Source of the DNA: Variovorax sp.
GTDB lineage: Bacteria; Pseudomonadota; Gammaproteobacteria; Burkholderiales; Burkholderiaceae_C
Assembly: GCA_028292145.1 (NCBI GenBank)
Contig: JAQGMX010000166.1
Coordinates: 1-5,094, forward strand
DNA length: 5,094 bases
Reading direction: 5' to 3'
Part shown: in pieces, positions 1 through 5,094 of the stretch
Position numbering within the stretch: position 1 is the first letter of the stretch
Layout of the letters: every line of letters starts with the position of its first letter
Program-made: the position numbers and the translations under genes
The notes under the pieces: generated by a model
What the model was told of the DNA's origin: nothing
Seen by the model: only the letters and a program-made list of their open reading frames with translations
Databases searched by the model: none

Positions 1-256
1 CGTAGACCGCCGTGGTTTCCTGCATCAGCGAACTGCCGAGCAGGCTCTTGAGCGAGCGCATCAGCCGGCCTTCGACGCCTGACAGATACATCGCAATGGC
101 GTCGCGGCCGAAATGCGTCGTGCGGTCTTCGGCGTTGTAGAAAAGCGCAGTCGGCATGGTGCTGGCCGTGCCTTCGAGCGGAAGCGCCTGCGCCAGTCCG
201 CCGGCGGGGGCATAGGCGATGGCGGAGTTGGAGGTGCCGAAGTCAATACCGATCAT
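1..256 (-). CDS. Hsp70-family (YegD-like) chaperone ATPase, N-terminal part only
   Basis: The first 85 residues are visible; the gene continues past the left edge. The protein opens MIGIDFGTSNSAIA, the phosphate-1 loop of the actin/Hsp70 ATPase fold, which binds the ATP phosphates. It continues with PTALFY (residues 35-40) and FGRDAIAMY (49-57), matching the early strands of the Hsp70 nucleotide-binding domain. The short opening and the SLKSLLG stretch (68-74) suggest the YegD-like branch of about 420-450 residues rather than true DnaK, whose motif is IGIDLGTTNS. This is inferred from resemblance; the C-terminal region that would settle it is missing. No signal peptide is seen, so a cytoplasmic location is expected. 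The ATG at 256 is preceded by AGGA (264-261) with 4 nt between, which is rather close. It follows lysS on the same strand after 51 nt with no visible terminator, so co-transcription is possible. Substrate and partners are unknown. Confidence 0.87.
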   Translation of the reverse strand, partial: MIGIDFGTSNSAIAYAPAGGLAQALPLEGTASTMPTALFYNAEDRTTHFGRDAIAMYLSGVEGRLMRSLKSLLGSSLMQETTAVY

Positions 257-307
257 GAATTCCTAGATGCATTCGTGAAACACCGCGGAACCAAGCCTGG
301 GCGCGAG

Positions 308-1864
308 TCAAGATTCTTTTCGGAGTGCGGGGAAGAGGATGACGTCGCGGATGCTCGGCGAGTCGGTCAGCAGCATCATGAAACGGTCGATGCCGATGCC
401 GCAACCGCCGGTTGGCGGCATGCCGTATTCGAGTGCGCGGACGAAGTCGTGGTCGTAGAACATGGCTTCGTCATCGCCGCTGTCCTTGGCCGCGACCTGC
501 GCGTTGAAGCGTGCGGCCTGGTCCTCGGCGTCGTTCAGCTCGCTGAAGCCGTTGCCGAACTCGCGGCCGGTGATGTAGAGCTCGAAGCGCTCGGTGACCT
601 CCGGGCGGTCGTCGTTGGCACGGGCCAGCGGCGAGATTTCGGTCGGATGTTCCATGATGAAGGTCGGCTGCCAGAGCTTCTCTTCGACGGTTTCCTCGAA
701 ATACAGCACCTGCAGGCTGGCCAGGCTACGTTGCGAGAGCTTGTTCTTTTCTTCGGTCAGGCCGATCTTGCGCAGCGCGTTGACGAGCCAGGTCGCGTCG
801 TCGACGTTGGTGCCGGCATCGGTGTGCTTGACGATCGCCTCGCGGATCGTCAACCGCTCGAAGGGCTGGCTCAGGTCGACCGGCTTGCCCTGGTAGGTCA
901 GCTGCTCGCCGCCGGTCGTCTTCTTCGCGATCGTGCGGATGATCATTTCGGTGAAGTTCATCAGATCGAGGTACGTCCAGTACGCCGCATAGAACTCCAT
1001 CATCGTGAACTCGGGGTTGTGCCGCACCGAGATGCCCTCGTTGCGGTAACTCCGGTTGATCTCGAACACGCGCTCGAAGCCGCCGACGATCAGGCGCTTC
1101 AGGTACAGCTCCGGCGCGATGCGCAGGAACATTTCCTGGTCGAGCGCGTTGTGGTGCGTCTTGAACGGCTTGGCATTCGCGCCGCCGGGAATCGGATGCA
1201 GCATCGGCGTCTCGACTTCGAGGAAGTCGTTCGCGACCATGAATTCACGCAGCGCGCTCACGGCCTTGCTGCGCGTCTTGAAGCGGTCGCGCGCGCTTTC
1301 GTCGGTGATCAGGTCGACATAACGCTGCCGGTATTTCTGCTCCTGGTCGGCCATGCCGTGGAACTTGTCCGGCAGCGGGCGCAGGCTTTTGGTCAGCATG
1401 CGGATCTTCGTTACCTTGACCGACAGCTCTCCGGTCTTGGTCTTCATCAGCGTGCCTTCGGCGCCGACGATGTCGCCCAGGTCCCAGCGCTTGAAGTCGG
1501 CGTAGGCCTCTTCGCCGATGGCATCGCGCGTCACGTAGAGCTGAATGCGGCCGGTGGCGTCCTGCACGGTCGCGAAGCTGGCCTTGCCCATCACGCGCTT
1601 GAGCATCATCCGCCCGGCGATGCTGACGACCGATGCCTGCGCTTCGAGCACTTCGGCGTCCGCCTCGCCATGCGATGCGAGCAGCGCGATGGCGCGGTGC
1701 TGCGGCTTGAAGTCGTTCGGGAACGTGACGCCCTTGCCGTCCGCATGCGTCGCGCGCATTCCCTTGAGCTTTTCGCGGCGTTCGGCGATCAGCTGGTTTT
1801 CGTCGACGGCCGGCGTGGCTGGAACTGCGGCGACGGCAGCGGGGGAGGTCGTGGAATCGGTCAT
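308..1864 (-). CDS. lysS: Lysyl-tRNA synthetase, class II
   Basis: A cytoplasmic enzyme that charges tRNA-Lys with lysine using ATP. At 518 residues it is close to the usual 500-510. An Ala/Pro-rich tail (residues 1-20) precedes the OB-fold anticodon-binding domain (about 75-155, with SIAGRMMLKRVMGKASF). The class II catalytic core follows: motif 1 near 205-222 (FMVANDFLEVETPML), motif 2 at 262-292 (FERVFEINRSYRNEG then RHNPEFTMMEFY, carrying the ATP-binding Arg), and motif 3 at 486-499 (GGCGIGIDRFMMLL). The Lys-specific ENDDRPEVTERFE-type region appears as ANDDRPEVTERFELY (416-430), and GREFGNGFSELND (433-445) is also characteristic. I chose the ATG at 1864 because it gives the MTD start typical of the family. 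A GTG 18 nt upstream (1882) is in frame. Neither start has a convincing Shine-Dalgarno site. The stop is TGA. It lies 64 nt downstream of the Lon-domain gene on the same strand, so the two may be co-transcribed. The family call is near certain; the exact start is less so. Confidence 0.97.
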   Translation of the reverse strand: MTDSTTSPAAVAAVPATPAVDENQLIAERREKLKGMRATHADGKGVTFPNDFKPQHRAIALLASHGEADAEVLEAQASVVSIAGRMMLKRVMGKASFATVQDATGRIQLYVTRDAIGEEAYADFKRWDLGDIVGAEGTLMKTKTGELSVKVTKIRMLTKSLRPLPDKFHGMADQEQKYRQRYVDLITDESARDRFKTRSKAVSALREFMVANDFLEVETPMLHPIPGGANAKPFKTHHNALDQEMFLRIAPELYLKRLIVGGFERVFEINRSYRNEGISVRHNPEFTMMEFYAAYWTYLDLMNFTEMIIRTIAKKTTGGEQLTYQGKPVDLSQPFERLTIREAIVKHTDAGTNVDDATWLVNALRKIGLTEEKNKLSQRSLASLQVLYFEETVEEKLWQPTFIMEHPTEISPLARANDDRPEVTERFELYITGREFGNGFSELNDAEDQAARFNAQVAAKDSGDDEAMFYDHDFVRALEYGMPPTGGCGIGIDRFMMLLTDSPSIRDVILFPALRKES

Positions 1865-1907
1865 GGCAGAGCTGGATGGCACGCGCGGGTTGCGCGAATG
1901 CGTGAAT

Positions 1908-1926
1908 TCGAGGGCGGAACCCTCGA
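1908..1926. other. GC-rich stem-loop between the Lon-domain gene and lysS
   Basis: An inverted repeat of 7 bp, TCGAGGG (1908-1914) and CCCTCGA (1920-1926), encloses a 5-nt loop CGGAA. Read on the minus strand it begins two bases after the TAA of the Lon-domain gene and ends 43 nt before the lysS ATG. Its minus-strand 3' flank is AATTCACGC, without the U-run of an intrinsic terminator. The plus-strand flank is ATTTTA, but no plus-strand gene ends here. It could protect the upstream mRNA from 3' decay, act as a partial terminator, or be incidental. The structure is seen directly; the role is a guess. Confidence 0.4.
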
Positions 1927-1928
1927 TT

Positions 1929-2591
1929 TTAGCCAGTGATGCCGTTGCGCCCGAGAAGGTCGCTCACCAGTTCCAGGCGCATCAGCGGGCTGTCGAGTTC
2001 CATCAGCCGCTGCTTGAGCGCCGGTTCCAGCGGCAGCAGTTCGCTCCAGCGGTTGGAGACCCAGCCGCAGTCGTTGTAGCGGTAGGGCTTGGTGAACGGC
2101 AACTGCATGCCGTCCTCGTCGCCGCCTTCGGCCTGCCGACGCGCTTCGAGCGTTTCGACCAGGCGGCGCAGCGCGTCGGCGGCGTGCTTCAGGTCTTCGG
2201 GGATGGCGAGCGCCATGTCGTCGGGAAGCGCTTCGACGTCCGCCGTCCAGAGTCCGTGCTTCTGCAACTCGCTGCGGGTGATGCGAAAGCGCTGGGTGCC
2301 GACGCATTCGATCTGCATCAGGCCGGGCTGCGGCGTCTCGAATTCGCGGATCACCGCCAGCGTGCCGACCGACGAGAAGCTTTCGGCGCCGCCGATCGGG
2401 CCGCCGGGTTGTCGCACCTCGGTGCCTTGCGTCACGCTCACGACGCCGAACGGCACGCCGTTCTTGTGGCATTTGCCGATCATGTCGAGGTAGCGGACCT
2501 CGAAGATGCGCAGCGGCAGGAAGCCGCCGGGAAAGAGCACCGTTCCCAGGGGAAACAATGGCAGGGTGTGCAGAAGGGGTTGTGTCGTCAT
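1929..2591 (-). CDS. Stand-alone Lon N-terminal (substrate-binding) domain protein
   Basis: A 220-residue protein consisting only of the domain that forms the N-terminus of Lon protease. The signature LPLFPLGTVLFPGG (10-23) followed by LPLRIFEVRYLDMI (25-38) is the classic opening of the family. The C-terminal helical part (PLEPALKQRLMELD, 187-200) matches the end of the Lon N-domain. There is no AAA+ Walker motif and no Ser-Lys protease domain, so it cannot be a Lon protease itself. Such proteins are widespread in proteobacteria and their function is not settled; substrate recognition or an adaptor role is inferred from the Lon domain only. It lacks a signal peptide and is probably cytoplasmic. 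Start choice: the ATG at 2591 has GAGG 8 nt upstream and gives the normal family N-terminus. An in-frame ATG at 2615, with AAAGGG 6 nt upstream, would add MIASEVST. The stop is TAA. It is divergent from yggT and 64 nt ahead of lysS. Confidence 0.93.
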   Translation of the reverse strand: MTTQPLLHTLPLFPLGTVLFPGGFLPLRIFEVRYLDMIGKCHKNGVPFGVVSVTQGTEVRQPGGPIGGAESFSSVGTLAVIREFETPQPGLMQIECVGTQRFRITRSELQKHGLWTADVEALPDDMALAIPEDLKHAADALRRLVETLEARRQAEGGDEDGMQLPFTKPYRYNDCGWVSNRWSELLPLEPALKQRLMELDSPLMRLELVSDLLGRNGITG

Positions 2592-2641
2592 CGTTGAAAC
2601 CTCGCTGGCTATCATCGCATTCCCTTTCACGACCGCGCGCC
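2592..2641. promoter_or_regulatory. Divergent spacer between the Lon-domain gene and yggT
   Basis: These 50 bp separate two divergent starts, so promoters for both directions are expected in it or in the flanking coding ends. On the plus strand TATCAT (2610-2615) is one mismatch from a sigma-70 -10 box and lies 26 nt before the yggT ATG, but no acceptable -35 sits 16-18 bp upstream; TTGAAA (2594-2599) is only 10 bp away. No good minus-strand promoter pair was found. The spacer's promoter role is inferred from layout, not from a clear motif. Confidence 0.35.
2600..2603 (-). promoter_or_regulatory. Ribosome-binding site deciding the Lon-domain gene start
   Basis: Minus-strand GAGG lies 8 nt before the ATG at 2591 and supports that start. 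A competing purine run, AAAGGG (2627-2622), lies 6 nt before the in-frame ATG at 2615. Both spacings are workable. The downstream start was preferred because the Lon-domain fold begins within ten residues of it. Confidence 0.5.
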
Positions 2642-3199
2642 ATGCTCTATCAGATCCCCTCGTTCCTGCTCGACGTCATCGTCGGCCTGCTGGGCGGCGC
2701 GTGCCTGCTCCGGCTGTACATGCAATACCACCGCGTACCTTTCGGCAATCCGCTCGGGCGTTTCGTCTTTGCGGTGACCGACTGGATCGTGCTGCCGCTG
2801 CGTCGCATCGTGCCGTCCGTCAAGCGCTGGGATCTGGCGAGCGCCATCGCGGCCTGGCTGCTGGTGACGGTCAAGATCCTGCTGCTGATGCTGCTGGCCG
2901 GCGGCGTCGGGAACTATGCGATCCTGCCGCTGGTGTCGCTGATTGCGCTCGCGCAACTCGCCGTGTCGGGGCTCACCGTGGTGCTGGTGGTCTACGCGGT
3001 GCTCTCGTGGATACCGAACGTGTCGATGGTGATGCTCGACCTGATCGGGCGGCTGGCCGAACCCCTGGTTCGGCCGTTCCGCCGTTTCATCCCGCTGGTC
3101 GGCGGCGTCGACCTGTCGCCGCTCGCCGCCATCGTAGTGGTTCAGGTCGTCGGCATCGTGCTCGGCAACCTGATGGGACAGGTTTTCAGGCTCAGCTGA
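2642..3199 (+). CDS. yggT: YggT-family integral membrane protein
   Basis: A 185-residue inner-membrane protein, close to the 188 residues of E. coli YggT. It has the family's internal duplication. The first copy (about 24-74) contains PLRRIVPSVKRWDLASAIAAWLL and the second (about 118-170) contains PFRRFIPLVGGVDLSPLAAIVVV; each holds an amphipathic PxRRxxP turn followed by a membrane segment. Hydrophobic stretches lie near 7-24, 66-86, 93-122 and 160-178, suggesting about four membrane passes. The family's role is poorly defined; the E. coli member has been linked to osmotic stress and K+ uptake, but nothing here confirms that. The often neighbouring yggS and proC are not in the window. The ATG at 2642 gives the right length and start (MLYQIPSFLLDV); no clear Shine-Dalgarno precedes it. 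Its TGA overlaps the convergent accD stop by 8 bp. Confidence 0.92.
   Translation: MLYQIPSFLLDVIVGLLGGACLLRLYMQYHRVPFGNPLGRFVFAVTDWIVLPLRRIVPSVKRWDLASAIAAWLLVTVKILLLMLLAGGVGNYAILPLVSLIALAQLAVSGLTVVLVVYAVLSWIPNVSMVMLDLIGRLAEPLVRPFRRFIPLVGGVDLSPLAAIVVVQVVGIVLGNLMGQVFRLS
3192..3199. other. Palindromic stop-codon overlap of yggT and accD
   Basis: The convergent genes share TCAGCTGA, a perfect 8-bp palindrome. Each strand reads it as the last base of a codon, then AGC (Ser) and TGA, so both proteins end in Ser-stop from the same bases. No spacer exists for a conventional terminator. A weak inverted repeat, GAGCA/TGCTC (3222-3226 and 3236-3240), lies inside accD but lacks a T-run. Confidence 0.9.
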
Positions 3200-4067
3200 C
3201 AGCGTCGGCGGGCAGGCGCTGGAGCATGGCCAGCGTGCTCGCAATCGTCTTGCGCAGCTCGCGGCGGTCGCTGATCAGGTCGATCGCGCCCTTGGTCAGC
3301 AGGAATTCCGAGCGCTGGAAGCCTTCTGGCAGCGTCACGCGCACGGTCGACTCGATCACGCGCGGCCCGGCAAAGCCGATCAGCGCCTTGGGTTCGGCAA
3401 TCACGACGTCGCCGACGAAGGCGAAGCCGGCCGACACGCCGCCCATCGTCGGGTCGGTCAGCACGCTGATGTAGGGCAGCCCTTTTTTCGCCAGATGGGT
3501 CAACGCGGCGTTGGTCTTGGCCATCTGCATCAGCGACAGCAGGCCTTCCTGCATGCGCGCACCGCCGGTGGAGGTGAAGCAGATGAACGGCACCTTCTGC
3601 TCGATGGCGGTCTCGACACCGCGCACGAAGCGCTCGCCGACCACGCTGCCCATGCTGCCGCCCATGAATTCGAATTCAAAGCAGGCGACGACCACGCTGA
3701 TGCTGCGCACCGAACCGCCCATGACCACCAGCGCATCGGTCTCGCCGGTGTTCTCCAGCGCTTCCTTGAGCCGTTCGGGGTACTTGCGGCTGTCCTTGAA
3801 CTTCAGCGCGTCGACCGGCAGCACTTCCTGGCCGAGTTCGTAGCGGCCTTCGGCGTCGAGAAACGTGTTCAGGCGCGCGCGTGCGCCGATCCGGAAATGG
3901 TGCGTGCAGCTCGGGCAGACGTTCTGGTTGTGCTCCAGGTCGGTCTTGTAGAGCACCGTTTCGCAGCTCGGGCATTTGATCCACAGACCTTCGGGCACCT
4001 GGCGGCGCTCGCTGGGGTCGGTTTTTTGCGCGATCTTCGGGGGCAGCAGTTTTTCGAGCCAGCTCAT
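3192..4067 (-). CDS. accD: Acetyl-CoA carboxylase carboxyltransferase subunit beta
   Basis: With AccA it forms the carboxyltransferase that moves CO2 from biotinylated AccB to acetyl-CoA, giving malonyl-CoA for fatty acid synthesis in the cytoplasm. The 291-residue protein (E. coli 304) carries the N-terminal four-cysteine zinc ribbon: C32-x2-C35 and C51-x2-C54 (CPSC twice). The crotonase-type carboxyltransferase core follows, with EFEFMGGSMGSVVGERF (131-147), TSTGGARMQEG (165-175) and DPTMGGVSAGFA (205-216); the glycine-rich turns form the oxyanion and CoA-binding sites. GFAGPRVIE (231-239) and LPEGFQRSEFL (246-256) complete the family pattern. The ATG at 4067 has AGGA (4078-4075) 7 nt upstream and gives the typical MSWLEKLLPPKI start. 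It follows trpA by 33 nt with no terminator in view, so it is probably part of the trp unit. No folC follows it; instead its end overlaps convergent yggT. Confidence 0.98.
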   Translation of the reverse strand: MSWLEKLLPPKIAQKTDPSERRQVPEGLWIKCPSCETVLYKTDLEHNQNVCPSCTHHFRIGARARLNTFLDAEGRYELGQEVLPVDALKFKDSRKYPERLKEALENTGETDALVVMGGSVRSISVVVACFEFEFMGGSMGSVVGERFVRGVETAIEQKVPFICFTSTGGARMQEGLLSLMQMAKTNAALTHLAKKGLPYISVLTDPTMGGVSAGFAFVGDVVIAEPKALIGFAGPRVIESTVRVTLPEGFQRSEFLLTKGAIDLISDRRELRKTIASTLAMLQRLPADAVS

Positions 4068-4100
4068 GGGTCAGTCCTGTCGGGTGAGGGCGGTCGGGGA

Positions 4101-4942
<842 letters not shown>

Positions 4943-4946
<4 letters not shown>

Positions 4947-5094
4947 GCTTTGCCGCCCTTCACGTTCATGCCGCGCATCGACGGACGGTCGTAGAACTCG
5001 ACGCCCGACAGGTCGGCGACGGTGCCGATGTCCTTGTCGCCGCGACCGGAGAGGTTCACCAGGATCGACTGGTCGGTGCGCATGGTTTTCGCCA
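4943..5094 (-). CDS. trpB: Tryptophan synthase beta subunit, C-terminal end only
   Basis: The last 49 codons of trpB; the rest lies past the right edge. TrpB is the PLP enzyme that condenses indole with L-serine to make tryptophan. The visible part opens AKTMRTDQSILVNLSGRGD and continues KDIGTV, the conserved C-terminal segment of TrpB. The Ser of NLSGRGDKD corresponds to Salmonella Ser377, which contacts the pyridine nitrogen of PLP. The tail ends in a basic Gly/Lys stretch (NVKGGKA), which carries the ribosome-binding purines for trpA. The TGA at 4945-4943 overlaps the trpA ATG by 4 nt. The assignment rests on this short but distinctive segment and on the trpA neighbour. Confidence 0.95.

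Noticed and set aside
113..1939. A 608-codon plus-strand open frame antisense to lysS
   Set aside because: It lies opposite lysS, whose class II motifs are unmistakable. The translation is rich in Arg, His, Asp, Val and Ala with no recognisable domain, as expected when GC-rich codons suppress stops on the complementary strand.
2594..2615. TTGAAA and TATCAT as a sigma-70 promoter for yggT
   Set aside because: Each hexamer is a fair match, but the spacing is only 10 bp, too short for a working -35/-10 pair.
3222..3240. Inverted repeat GAGCA/TGCTC downstream of yggT
   Set aside because: It has only 5 bp with a 9-nt loop, no T-run follows, and it is inside accD; too weak to call a terminator.
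2627..3244. A 205-codon minus-strand frame antisense to yggT
   Set aside because: Its Gln/His/Arg-rich translation is the complement of a hydrophobic membrane protein; yggT matches its family in length and internal repeat.
3483..3488. Run of six A (minus strand) in accD as a possible frameshift site
   Set aside because: AAAAAAG here is not in the phase of a dnaX-type slippery heptamer (codons are GCG AAA AAA GGG), and AccD continues intact on both sides.
3666..3677. Tandem GAATTCGAATTC
   Set aside because: It simply encodes Glu-Phe-Glu-Phe of the conserved AccD FEFEF segment; no repeat array or insertion is implied.
4022..4027. Run of six T near the accD start as a possible terminator tail
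   Set aside because: It lies inside accD codons (Gln-Lys-Thr), and no stable hairpin adjoins it in the orientation needed.

Overview
This is a gene-dense chromosomal stretch from a GC-rich bacterium. The protein sequences (LysS, AccD, TrpA, the TrpB tail) and the trpB-trpA-accD gene order point to a betaproteobacterium, most likely Burkholderiales and perhaps the Comamonadaceae or a related lineage. That placement comes from recalled family resemblance, not a search. Base composition and codon style look even throughout. No insertion sequence, integrase, tRNA gene, CRISPR array or tandem repeat was seen, so this reads as conserved core genome rather than an island.

Layout from left to right. 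Positions 1-256 (minus) hold the N-terminal 85 residues of an Hsp70-family ATPase that runs off the left edge. Positions 308-1864 (minus) are lysS, class II lysyl-tRNA synthetase. A GC-rich stem-loop lies at 1908-1926. Positions 1929-2591 (minus) encode a stand-alone Lon N-terminal-domain protein without the ATPase or protease parts. A 50-bp divergent spacer separates it from yggT on the plus strand (2642-3199), a membrane protein with an internal duplication. yggT runs tail to tail into accD (3192-4067, minus), the carboxyltransferase beta subunit of acetyl-CoA carboxylase. The shared 8 bp are a perfect palindrome that supplies the Ser-stop end of both proteins. Upstream of accD on the same strand are trpA (4101-4946) and the last 49 codons of trpB (4943-5094), joined by an ATGA overlap.

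Two minus-strand transcription units are likely. One is trpB-trpA-accD, linking the last steps of tryptophan synthesis to the first committed step of fatty acid synthesis; its promoter lies right of the window. The other is the Lon-domain gene followed by lysS and possibly the Hsp70-like gene, starting in or near the 2592-2641 spacer. yggT is the only plus-strand gene. Every gap is 64 bp or shorter, so no long non-coding stretch remains unexplained.

I found no convincing undescribed system. The points worth a second look are small: the palindromic stop-codon overlap of accD and yggT, the absence of folC directly behind accD, two plausible ribosome-binding sites for the Lon-domain gene, the stem-loop ahead of a lysS that lacks a clear Shine-Dalgarno site, and a Ser-to-Thr change in the TrpA phosphate-binding motif.
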